A stretch of DNA of 64,000 nucleotides, taken from the NCBI GenBank assembly GCA_965226215.1, contig CBDDCH010000002.1, positions 4,712,001 to 4,776,000 of the forward strand. Reading direction: 5' to 3'. Every line of letters starts with the position of its first letter. Within the stretch, counting starts at the first letter, position 1. Positions 55,292-63,555 of the stretch are shown here, in pieces. Both the position numbers and the translations under genes were made by a program. The stretch comes from G963668345 sp965226215 (GTDB lineage: Bacteria; Acidobacteriota; Terriglobia; Bryobacterales; UBA6623). Under the pieces are notes generated by a model that ran no database searches, was not told the origin of the DNA, and saw only the letters and a program-made list of their open reading frames with translations.

Positions 55292-55637
55292 TTGCGCGAT
55301 CTGATGGCCAAACCCCGCCACGGGCCGAATGCGTGCCAGGAGAACGTCTCTAGAGCGACTCCTTGTCACCTTCCCAACATGCCGTGCTCCCTTCGACCCG
55401 GTCCGTTACCCGACCGAGCCGCTCGTTCAGCTACTATACTTACTGACAACTACACGGGTGGGTCCTTCCTCCATCTGGTAATCTGCGCCGTTTGCGGCGC
55501 ACTTGGAAATGCCTGTTAAGGTCAAAGGTCTGCTTGAAGGACGTGCTCTTCGAGCATCGCCCGCCAAGCGGCGCACGGAGTCGGGCTTTATGAGCATGAA
55601 GGCATTCGGAAGCGGTCCATCGAACGGGTGACAAGGC
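55292..55637. other. Region upstream of the sulfur-oxidation genes
   Basis: 346 bases with only short, unrecognised frames. It probably contains the promoter of the DUF442-cstB-tauE operon. Confidence 0.4.
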
Positions 55638-56087
55638 ATGGAAACAAGAATAAAGATCAGCGAGGAAATTACCGTTGGGGCTCAGCCGACGGAAGAAGAG
55701 CTTCGCCAGCTAGCCGAGGATGGGTACGAGGCGGTTGTGAATCTGCGCGGGGCAGGAGAGAATGACCAGCCAATCTCACCGGAAGCGGAGGGAGTACAGG
55801 CCAGAGAGCTGGGCATGCGATATCTGCACATTCCTATCTCGATGGACACTATGGAACCGCAGACCGTCGACCGATTCCGGCAAGAAATCGCTAGACTTCC
55901 GAGTCCCGTTTTTGTTCACTGCCATAAAGGGATGCGGGCCGGCGCCCTGGTGATGATGCACACGGCGATTGAGAGCGGCGTCTCAGGGGAGCAGACGCTC
56001 GACAAGGCCGCGGAGCTCGGTTTTCAATGTGACATACCGCAACTCAAGCAGTTTGTCAAAAGCTACATCGACCGTAACAAAAAGTAA
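55638..56087 (+). CDS. DUF442/Blh-type phosphatase-like protein
   Basis: The 149-residue protein belongs to the beta-lactamase-hydrolase-like (DUF442) group, which has a tyrosine-phosphatase fold and is commonly encoded next to persulfide dioxygenases. Seen: ISEEITVGAQPTEEELRQLA at the start, VVNLRGAGENDQP, and the active-site loop VHCHKGMRAGALV with the C-x4-R spacing of the family. It lies 15 bases before the CstB-like gene. Probable role in sulfide/persulfide handling, by context. Confidence 0.85.
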   Translation: METRIKISEEITVGAQPTEEELRQLAEDGYEAVVNLRGAGENDQPISPEAEGVQARELGMRYLHIPISMDTMEPQTVDRFRQEIARLPSPVFVHCHKGMRAGALVMMHTAIESGVSGEQTLDKAAELGFQCDIPQLKQFVKSYIDRNKK

Positions 56088-56102
56088 CCCCAGGAGCCGA
56101 AG

Positions 56103-56998
56103 ATGCTGTTCCATCAACGTTTTGTGCCCGGGTTGGCGGTCAACTCGTACCTTGTTGGCGACGAGAGGACCGGCTTTGCCACCGTTCTGGATCCGACGCG
56201 CGACGTCGATGAATTCATCACTTACGCCCAAGACAACGCACTTCACATCCAGCACATCCTCGAGACGCATGTTCATGCCGATTTTGTGAGTGGATCTCGG
56301 GAGCTTAAAGCCCGGCTCGACAACGAGCCAGTGATTCATTGTTCCGGCCTAGGCGGCCAAGACTGGACTCCTCCGTACGCTGACCACGTCGTGAAGGACG
56401 GGGATACGATCACAATGGGGCAGGTTCGCCTCGAGGCCGTCCATACGCCGGGACACACCCCCGAGCACCTTTCTTGGGCTCTCTATGATGAGTCTCGCAG
56501 CAAAGAGACTCCCTGGCTGCTCTTCACGGGGGATTTTCTCTTTGTGGGAGACGTGGGCCGCCCCGACTTGCTTGGTGAGGAAGCTCGCAAAACGCTTGCC
56601 AGCCAACTCTACAGGAGTGTGTTTGAGCGGCTCCCAAATGTTCCCGACATAACGGAGATTTTCCCCGGACACGGCGCAGGCTCGCTCTGCGGAAAAGCCA
56701 TCGCCTCGCGACGTTCATCCACAGTGGGATACGAACGCCAATTCAATGCTGCTCTCGTGAACAAACCGGAGGACCAATGGGTCCATGACTTGTTGGCCGA
56801 GATGCCGCTGGCACCACCTTACTTCCTTCGCATGAAAAGAGTGAACCGAGACGGGCCAGCACTACTAGGACCGGAGTTTCCGGGCCAGAGGCGGTGGAAG
56901 GCTAAGCAGGTTTACGAGCGGGTCTGCGAGCACTGTCTGATAGTCGATGTACGTTCCAAAGAAGCGTTCGCGGCCGCCCACATCCCTAACGCAATCAA
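56103..56998 (+). pseudogene. CstB-like persulfide dioxygenase-rhodanese, 5' part (split by transposition)
   Basis: The metallo-beta-lactamase domain oxidises glutathione- or coenzyme-bound persulfide to sulfite. Seen: ILETHVHADFVSGSRELKA, HTPGHTPEHLSW, FTGDFLFVGDVGRPDLLG and FPGHGAGSLCGKA. The domain ends near residue 240 and the first rhodanese domain starts (CLIVDVRSKEAFAAAHIPNA). At 56994-56998 (ATCAA) the gene is cut by a 5,184-bp insertion; reading on gives about 45 foreign residues. The matching 3' part lies at 62183-62701. Confidence 0.93.
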
Positions 56999-56999
56999 C

Positions 57000-57299
57000 C
57001 CGTATATCCAACCCCATGAGCGTGCCGATGGAACCCATAAGCCCCTGTGTCTGACGCAGTCCAAGATGGTATGCCGTGCGCAGCATCAGGCATGTCTCGA
57101 TCGCCAAATCCGAGTATCTGCGCTGACCACCCCGTGACGTGCGGCGCGGCGCGCTCCACACACTTTGGGCCTCCTCACTGACCCAAATCGTCAGGTCACC
57201 CCGTTGGCGCAAGCTCTCGTTATATTCCGCCCAGTTGATCACCCGGTACTGCACCTTATCAAACTTGTGCCGTCGCGCTGCGTTGAACTTATGTGGCAT
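57000..57299 (-). pseudogene. IS5-family transposase, N-terminal fragment
   Basis: About 100 residues (PHKFNAARRHKFDKVQYRVI, RRYSDLAIETCLMLRTAYHL, GLRQTQGLMGSIGTLMGLDI) are the start of an IS5-group transposase. The frame runs straight into the boundary at 56999, where GLDIR codons supply the TTGGATATACGGG that acts as the alternative end of the transposition unit. The catalytic part is missing. Confidence 0.85.
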
Positions 57300-57338
57300 T
57301 TAGCGCCCAAAAACAGCGCGGGCTAGGACCCCAAGACC

Positions 57339-58004
57339 TTGCCTCCCACTCAAATCGGGCGGGCGCTCGAGGAGCTGGGCATCGAATCTATCACGGCCTA
57401 TTCGCCGCAAGCCAAGGGCCGCGTCGAGCGCAGCTTTGGCACGGCCCAGGACCGGCTGGTGAAGGTCCTGAGGGTCGCCGGGGCCAGCACGATCAAGCAA
57501 GCCAACGCCTATCTGGAGAGCGAGTTTCTGCCCTGGTGGAACGCCACGCTGCGGGTTCAGCCAGCCCACCCCGGCGAGGCTCACCGGGAGCTGGGACCCG
57601 AGCACGATCTGGACTCGGCGCTGAGTCACGTCGAGACCCGGCGGGTCGCCAACGACTACACGATTCGCTTCCAGGGAAAGCGCTATCAAATCGATCGCAA
57701 GGCGATTGTGCCCGGCCTGCGGGGCGGGAAGGTACGGCTGGAGAGCCGGCTGGACGCCAGCCTCGTGGCGCGCTTCGGCAAGCACGAGCTGGCGTTGAAG
57801 CGCTGTCACACGGGCCCCCAGTCCGGGGACTCCAAAAAGCAGGCCGCTGCCACTGCGGCCGAGAAGGCTCCTCGTCAAGCTTCTCGCCGCAAGGGCAGCG
57901 ACTGGATGGAGGGCTTCGATCTGAAAAAGAGCCCGCCGCTGTGGCAGGCGGCGCGAGCTTCCGGCGCCCGCCGGGCCGATGCGCCAGCCGAGTCGCTGAA
58001 CTAG
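57339..58004 (+). pseudogene. Unclassified-family (ISNCY-like) transposase, C-terminal part
   Basis: 221 residues homologous to the end of rve-type transposases: RALEELGIESITAYSPQAKG, RVERSFGTAQDRLVKVLRVA (catalytic Glu region), then NDYTIRFQGKRYQIDRKAIV and a basic tail. The N-terminal half, including two catalytic Asp residues, is absent. The left break is within 40 bases of the IS5 fragment start. Confidence 0.8.
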
Positions 58005-58574
58005 GAGTCGCTGCTAAACCAAGACTTCATTTGGAGCGCCGGGCAAACGGCGCCCGGCGGTCGTCGCGTTGTCTCAGCCCAAGGCCTCAGCTCCGAGACT
58101 CCACCAAAGCAATCCTGCTTGCAAACACAGCAGCGGCTGGGAGCGGGCCGCATGGGAAGCCAGCACTCACAGCGAGCCTGACAGCCAACGGGTGGGTGCT
58201 CCCCACAGTGCAGGCAGGGGCCAGGCCACGACTCGAAGCGCAGCAGGGCGGGATCCGAGAGTGCAGCAACACAAAACCCTCTGACCGGGAGGCCAGAGGG
58301 CCGTGTCGATCAGCCGATTGCTTCGGAGCCAGCCCCGTCGCCTCGGCCTTGGGCTTGGAGAGCAGGCGCGGCCCCGCCCTCCACAGCCAACACTTTACCA
58401 TCGCCTCTCTCGCCACCCGGCCAAAACCGGACATTTCTACTTGGCAACGAATAGGACATTTCTACTTGGCGTTGACAGCACCGGTCAGCACTTTGGTTGT
58501 TCGTCGTTTTCACAGGGAGGCGCTGCGTTTACCGTTGTCCTGAGCGCTTCGGTACAGGGAAAGTGAAGAAGCTG
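58005..58574. other. IS remnant tail with duplicated 17-base end sequence
   Basis: GGACATTTCTACTTGGC occurs twice in direct orientation (about 58427-58443 and 58452-58468), probably the terminal repeat of the truncated element to the left. A hairpin CCTCTGACCGGGAGGCCAGAGG (about 58279-58300) is also present. The rest shows no gene. Confidence 0.5.
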
Positions 58575-58955
58575 CTACTCCAAAGGTTCCACTTGCACCC
58601 GCGCCAAGCCGTCGTCAATCATGCCGAGCCGGTCCGCGGCGGCATAGCTTAGATCGAGAACCCTGCGTCCCACGAATGGGCCGCGGTCGTTGATGCGAAC
58701 GATCACGGAACGTCCGCTTGCCAGATCCGTCACCCGAAGGGTTGTCCCGAATGGCAAGTCCCGATGGGCGGCGGTCAGATCATACATGTCGTAGATTTCG
58801 CCACTGGCGGTCGGTCGTCCGTGGAACCCCGGACCATACCAGCTTGCCGGCCCTGACTCGACCCGCGGGCCAAGATAGGAAACGGGTTCAAGGCCGGCAA
58901 GACCCGACGTCAACGGCGTCAGCAGGCTCAAGATAGCAATTCGTGCGAATCTCAT
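58575..58955 (-). CDS. rlpA: RlpA-like septal/peptidoglycan lytic transglycosylase
   Basis: The 126-residue protein has a signal peptide (1-21) and a complete double-psi beta-barrel: GPASWYGPGFHGRPTASGEI, AAHRDLPFGTTLRVTDL, VIVRINDRGPF, LDLSYAAADRLGM. RlpA cleaves naked glycan strands and acts at the division site. It is a short form without a SPOR domain. The frame is intact. It lies inside the IS1380-driven unit, so it is probably cargo moved from elsewhere in the genome or gained by transfer. Confidence 0.88.
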   Translation of the reverse strand: MRFARIAILSLLTPLTSGLAGLEPVSYLGPRVESGPASWYGPGFHGRPTASGEIYDMYDLTAAHRDLPFGTTLRVTDLASGRSVIVRINDRGPFVGRRVLDLSYAAADRLGMIDDGLARVQVEPLE

Positions 58956-59187
58956 AGACTATGCCCCTCAGAAGGGCGAAGTCTTCGGTGAAGCGTTCTG
59001 ACTCTGTGGGACAAAAAAGGGATCGAGCGTTGCCGGATGGGCAAGCTCCAGGAATGATTCACTTGAAACAGCGAAACTAATCTCATATTAGCAGTTGCGC
59101 CGCGGGAAGTCGGAAAACGTCCATCTCCCCTCTATCTCCTCACTGCCGTTGGCCGCCGCTTTGAGCCCGAGCCAAGTTTGCTTTTTT

Positions 59188-60486
59188 GGTTCTTCCGGGT
59201 TTCTAGTGGGCGAGTGAGGCTCGGTGGTAGTCTCGCGGGATGCAAGACCGCGAGCTATACCGCCAGATTCTGGGCATCGAAAGTCCCTGGAAAGTCGTGC
59301 GAGTGGAGCTGCGCCGAGCCGACGGCGAAGTCCACGTCTTCCTCGAACACGACGAGCAAGTCCGCTGGCCGTGCCGCCAATGCAGCGCCGTGTGCGCACT
59401 CCACGATCATCAGCCCGAACGCCGCTGGCGTCACCTCGACACCTGTCAGTACCGCACGATCCTGCACGCCCGGCCGCCGCGCAGCGACTGCTCCGAGCAC
59501 GGGCCGCGCGTCGTGCGACTGCCCTGGGCCGAGGCTTCCAGCCGCTTCACCGCGCTGTTTGAAGCTCTCGCGATCTCGTGGCTGAAGGAAGCCAGCCAGC
59601 AAGGCATCGCCGAGTTGCTGGCGCTGAGCTGGGACGAGATTCACGGCATCCTGGAACGCGCCGTGCAACGTGGGCTCGAACGTCGCGCGGCAGAGCCGAT
59701 TCCCTACCTGGGCGTCGACGAGAAGAGCTTCCGCAAGCGCCATCGCTATCTCACCGTCGTCAACGATCTCAACCGCTCGCGCGTGTTGTTCGTCGCCGAG
59801 GGACGCAGCCAGGCCAGCCTGGACGGCTTTTGGAAGACGTTGAGCGCAGAGCAACTCGCCCGAGTCGAGGCCGTCGCGATGGACATGTGGGATCCTTACG
59901 TCGCCTCGACCCGGGAGCATCTCGACGAATCGGAGAAAAAGATCGTTTACGACAAATATCACATCGCGGCGCATCTGGCGAAGGCGGTGGACCAGGTGCG
60001 GCGGGCGGAGAACAAGCGTTTACTGGCCCTCGGCGACGAGCGTTTGACAGGCACGAAGTACGCTTGGCTGCGGCATCCGGCGAACTTTTCCGGGGACGCC
60101 TGGCGCGAGTTCCGCGCGCTGCGCGAAAGCGACTTGAAGACGGCGCGGGCGTGGGCGTTGAAGGAAACGGCGATGCGGCTGTTCGACTATCGTCGCGAAT
60201 CGGCGGCGCGAGCTTTCTTCGAGCAATGGCGCGGCTGGGCGAGTCGCAGCCGGCTGACGCCGATGGTCACCGTAGCGCGGATGTTGACGGCTCGCCTCGA
60301 AAACATACTCACGTATCTGAAACACCGCATTACGAACGCGGTCAGCGAGGGGTTGAACTCAAGGATTCAATGGGTCAAGGCCACGGCGCGCGGTTTCCGC
60401 AATCAACAGAACTTCATCAACGCCATCTACTTCCACTGTGGGAAACTCGATCTGGCTCCTTCGCCCACTTAAAACCCGGAAGAGCC
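59188..60486 (+). mobile_element. ISL3-family insertion sequence
   Basis: The 1,299-bp element has ends GGTTCTTCCGGGTTTCTAG and the complement of GGCTCTTCCGGGTTTTAAG, each continuing TGGGCGA. It is flanked by the 8-bp direct repeat GCTTTTTT (59180-59187 and 60487-60494), the family's usual duplication. Ends, duplication and transposase are all intact, so this is a recent insertion into DNA now inside the larger unit. Confidence 0.93.
59240..60472 (+). CDS. ISL3-family transposase
   Basis: The 410-residue DDE enzyme has an N-terminal zinc finger (CRQCSAVC at about 45, then a later Cys/His pair), a helix-turn-helix (LLALSWDEIHGILERAVQRG), and the catalytic core with YLGVDEKSFRKRH, VEAVAMDMWDPYV and KIVYDKYHIAAH. 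The end SEGLNSRIQWVKATARGFRN is diagnostic. No truncation is visible. Confidence 0.94.
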   Translation: MQDRELYRQILGIESPWKVVRVELRRADGEVHVFLEHDEQVRWPCRQCSAVCALHDHQPERRWRHLDTCQYRTILHARPPRSDCSEHGPRVVRLPWAEASSRFTALFEALAISWLKEASQQGIAELLALSWDEIHGILERAVQRGLERRAAEPIPYLGVDEKSFRKRHRYLTVVNDLNRSRVLFVAEGRSQASLDGFWKTLSAEQLARVEAVAMDMWDPYVASTREHLDESEKKIVYDKYHIAAHLAKAVDQVRRAENKRLLALGDERLTGTKYAWLRHPANFSGDAWREFRALRESDLKTARAWALKETAMRLFDYRRESAARAFFEQWRGWASRSRLTPMVTVARMLTARLENILTYLKHRITNAVSEGLNSRIQWVKATARGFRNQQNFINAIYFHCGKLDLAPSPT

Positions 60487-60518
60487 GCTTTTTTGTTCAA
60501 TTGTCAGCGACATGTTAA

Positions 60519-62182
60519 CCAGGATTTCCATTTTGGCCCTGGCACGGTGAAAGTATACACCCGCGCTGCCCCGAATACCACGTCTTTTCGCGCTGAACCC
60601 TGCACATGACCTCCGCCGGTAGGCGCCAGGGCTCGTCCATCCGCTCACAGACGTTGATTGAGCGGGCTGAACGGCGCTCCGGCCGACACTGCTCCTTGCG
60701 AAACCTTTTGGAGCCGAAAACTGTTGATCCTCGCCCGGTCAACGCTACCCGCTTGGCAGCGGCAGCGCCCAGATCCTGTGCAGCATGTCGCCGAACAGCC
60801 TGCGGTTCAAATGCCCTTCGGCCAGCAGCAGCCAGTAATACCGCGCGTGCTTGACCAGCCGACCGCCGGTCTTCATCAACCTGTGTTGCAAGCTCGTCAG
60901 CGACCAACTCTTGATCCTGTTCGGCAGTCCCAGCCGCCGCCACAAGTTGCCCAGGTTGTAGGCCAGCACGCTCAGTTGTAGCCGTACCTCGTTCGCCCGG
61001 AAGCGATGGCACGACAGCCTTGTCCAATGCGTGGCCTGTTTGCCTTCCTTGATCCACTCCTCCGCCGTGCCGCGCTTGTTGTAGAAGCGTACCACCGAGC
61101 GGCTTGGCAAGCTCATGCTCGTCACGATGAATCCGACCCGCGGGAACAGCTCGCCCTGGTGGTGCTCGACCTTGGCGACAACTCGTCTGGGCCCCTTCCA
61201 GCTCTCCGCCTGATAGCGAAAGCTCTTGTAGCGCACTAGCGGCTTGCGGCCGGGCCTCCCCGGCGGACGAAACAGGATGTCTTCGATCTCCAGCTCCAGG
61301 CTCTTATTGGCCGGAATGCGAATGGCGTACTGTACTCCGCGTTCCTCCGAAGCCTCATAAACTTCCGGTTTGGCAAAGGCCGCATCGCCCCGGAAGGCGA
61401 CCTGCTTGCCCGCAGCCTGTTGGCGCTCGATCTCCGGCAACAATAGCTCATCCCAGTCCTCGGCGCTGTGCACGTTGCCGGGACGCAGCTTGGCAGCGAG
61501 GCAATCACCATGACCGTTGAACAAAAGTAACGGCTGATAGCAGACCGACTCGAAGTGTCCGTTGTAGGCACTGCCTTCCTGTTGGCCATGGACCGGACTC
61601 TCGGTGGAGTCCATGTCCAGAACGACCCGCTCGGAGTCGTCGAACGCCTCCGCTTGCCCGACCAGCTCTCGGTTCAGCGCCATCAGCCCCAGCAGGTTCT
61701 CTTCGCTCGCCAGCATCTCCGTCTCGAAGCCATGCAGCGTCGAGGTCAAGGCCGCACCGCGATCCCAGATCTTCTGCGAACCGATCAGCCGAAACGTCGG
61801 ATCGATCGAAACCCGCTCGGCGTCGTTGAGGTCCTCGTAGCCCGCCAAGCGGCTGTAGACCGACTGCCGCAACAGATCAGCGAGCGTGAACTGCTTGTTT
61901 GTGCCTTGCCGGGAGTCGCTGAGATGCTCGCCGATCAGTTTCCCGAGTCCGAGTCGCTCGTCCAACTCCCGAACCAGGATCAAGCCACCGTCGGAAGTGA
62001 CGTGCGATCCCTGGAAATCGACTTTCAACGAGCCGTTGAAACTTAGCTGGAATGGCTTGGTTTGTTTTTCACCCATTGGGTGTTGGCCTCCATGGCGTCC
62101 TCATCGGGCTCTAGCCCCTATGAATAAAGACGCTCAAGGCCGCCGGAAGGGCGAGAGGTCTGAATCAAATTGGAAATGCGGG
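60519..62182 (-). mobile_element. IS1380-family insertion sequence
   Basis: The right end (complement of 62182 inwards, CCCGCATTTCCAATTTGA) pairs with CCAGGATTTCCATTTTGG at 60519-60536, 14 of the first 17 bases matching. The resulting size, 1,664 bp, is normal for the family. The outer end is used in the present insertion, with its ATCAA duplication. The inner end at 60519 has no matching duplication beside it. Confidence 0.85.
60745..62076 (-). CDS. IS1380-family transposase
   Basis: The 443-residue protein has the N-terminal GGLILVRELDERLGLGKLIG, SVYSRLAGYEDLNDAERV, the catalytic VVLDMDSTESPVHGQQEGS, VAFRGDAAFAKPEVYE, and WIKEGKQATHWTRLSCHRF with the acidic catalytic residue. The frame is complete. 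It is the enzyme expected to have moved the 5.2-kb unit. Confidence 0.95.
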   Translation of the reverse strand: MGEKQTKPFQLSFNGSLKVDFQGSHVTSDGGLILVRELDERLGLGKLIGEHLSDSRQGTNKQFTLADLLRQSVYSRLAGYEDLNDAERVSIDPTFRLIGSQKIWDRGAALTSTLHGFETEMLASEENLLGLMALNRELVGQAEAFDDSERVVLDMDSTESPVHGQQEGSAYNGHFESVCYQPLLLFNGHGDCLAAKLRPGNVHSAEDWDELLLPEIERQQAAGKQVAFRGDAAFAKPEVYEASEERGVQYAIRIPANKSLELEIEDILFRPPGRPGRKPLVRYKSFRYQAESWKGPRRVVAKVEHHQGELFPRVGFIVTSMSLPSRSVVRFYNKRGTAEEWIKEGKQATHWTRLSCHRFRANEVRLQLSVLAYNLGNLWRRLGLPNRIKSWSLTSLQHRLMKTGGRLVKHARYYWLLLAEGHLNRRLFGDMLHRIWALPLPSG

Positions 62183-62701
62183 ATCAACATTCCGTTCGGA
62201 CCGAATCTGTCCACCTGGGCAGGGTGGGTGCTTCCCTACGACCATCCGACCCTGATCATCCTCGACGACCCGGCGTCGATGCCGGAAGTCACCACGCACT
62301 TGCTCCGGGTTGGCTTGGACGATGTCAGGGGTTACTTGGAAGGTGGCATGGATGCTTGGGAGGTTGGGGGATTGCCCCTCGCGACCCTATCAACCAGCTC
62401 CGTGCACGACCTCGCAGCCAGACTCAAGAACGCCAGCAAGCCGACGGTGCTCGACGTTCGAACTGAACGAGAGTGGAAAGCAGGGCACATCGATGAAGCC
62501 ATTCACATCCATGGCGGGATGCTTCAAGAGCGATTCGCCGAGGTTCCCAAGGGCAAACCCGTGGCCGTCATTTGCGGCTCCGGCTACCGTGCCTCAATCG
62601 CTTCTTCCTTCCTCAAGCGAGAGGGGTATCAGTCGCTCAGCAACGTTGTCGGAGGCATGAGCGCTTGGAAGGCCGCCGGGCTCCCCACCACGACGAACTA
62701 A
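62183..62701 (+). pseudogene. CstB-like persulfide dioxygenase-rhodanese, 3' part
   Basis: Continues the gene broken at 56998: INIPFGPNLSTWAGWVLPYD finishes the first rhodanese domain (degenerate, no active Cys seen). The second follows (KPTVLDVRTEREWKAGHIDE) with the active loop VICGSGYRAS. Joining 56103-56998 to 62188-62701 gives a continuous 469-residue frame, the normal size for a dioxygenase with two rhodanese domains. Here it is preceded only by transposon sequence. Confidence 0.93.
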
Positions 62702-62702
62702 T

Positions 62703-63434
62703 ATGGGCAGTGAACTCACCCTAGCTCTAGCGCTCGCCGTTGCTATTGGTCTGTCGCTCGGGGTGATGGGGAGTGGAGGCTCGATAGTCACCCTGCCAGT
62801 TCTCGTGTATGTTGCGGGCATCCCAGCTCAAACTGCGGCCGCCAAGCTGCAGCCCAAGGCTTCCGTCGCATTCGGACCTTGGGTCAACCAGCCGCTGAGA
62901 CTTTTCTACAACTATGGCCGGGGGATCGCCTCAATGGACGCCCGCGGCGTTGTTCGACGGCCTGACAGCCCACACGTCAGCACCACGGACTTTAACCAAT
63001 GGGGTCTGCAACACACCGTCGCCGATCACTGGACCTTCATGACGGACTTCTTTTTGATTCACCAGTCCAATCAAATCGTGTACATTCCGGACGACGGCAC
63101 CATCGAGTTCAGCGATCCAAGCCAGTCGCACGGTTTCGAAGTACGCACCGCGCTCGACCTGAACAGTAAGGTCAGCGTCAACGGTGGCGTGACGAAGGTC
63201 CTGAAGGCGTTCTTCCGCAACACCAAGCCGAGGATCTACGTCGACAGCACGCCCCATTTCGTCGCCGACGGCGCCGTCACATTGGCCGACTGGCGGGGTT
63301 GGACCGGGTCATTGAGGATGCGCGTGACTTCTGGGAGACGCAGAATTACTTCGAATAGAGACTCCCAGGTCAAGCTCCTACTGCGCGTATCCACGCGACG
63401 CCCAATTACGGGCGAACCGTCGTTGTCGGCCTGA
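62703..63434 (+). pseudogene. TauE/SafE N-terminus fused in frame to a TonB-dependent receptor remnant
   Basis: Residues 1-46 are the first helices of a TauE/SafE sulfite exporter (LGVMGSGGSIVTLPVLVYVA), the gene expected after a persulfide dioxygenase. From about residue 47 (near 62841) the frame is barrel sequence of a TonB-dependent receptor: LQPKASVAFGPW, FYNYGRGIASMDARGVVRRP, YIPDDGTIEFSDPSQSHGFE, VDSTPHFVADGAV. Beyond 63300 the receptor continues only in other frames, as DFWETQNYFE, a TAG, then RLPGQAPTARIHATPNYGRT and VVVGLKLRF. Both partners are broken. Confidence 0.8.
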
Positions 63435-63555
63435 AGCTGCGATTTCTCCGCAAGTGAGGCGGCAACGATCTGCTCGGTACCCTAGCTTCGCTTCCGCTCC
63501 CCCGGCGCTGCAGTGATCGCGTATCATTGCCCTGAAGCTACTTTCTGGCCCAGCC

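Larger units (their letters stand above)
56999..62182 (-). mobile_element. 5,184-bp IS1380-driven one-ended transposition unit
   Basis: The segment between the two halves of the cstB-like gene begins CCCGTATATCCAA and ends with the complement of CCCGCATTTCCAA (11 of 13 matching). It is flanked by the 5-bp direct repeat ATCAA (56994-56998 and 62183-62187), the duplication length of the IS1380 family. Its right 1.66 kb is an IS1380 element with its own inner end at 60519. The left end is inside an IS5-type transposase fragment. The pattern is that of ISEcp1, which skips its own second end and mobilises neighbouring DNA. Confidence 0.82.

Noticed and set aside
58427..58468. Direct repeats as a small CRISPR array
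   Set aside because: Only two 17-base units with an 8-base gap, next to a truncated transposase; they fit an IS end.
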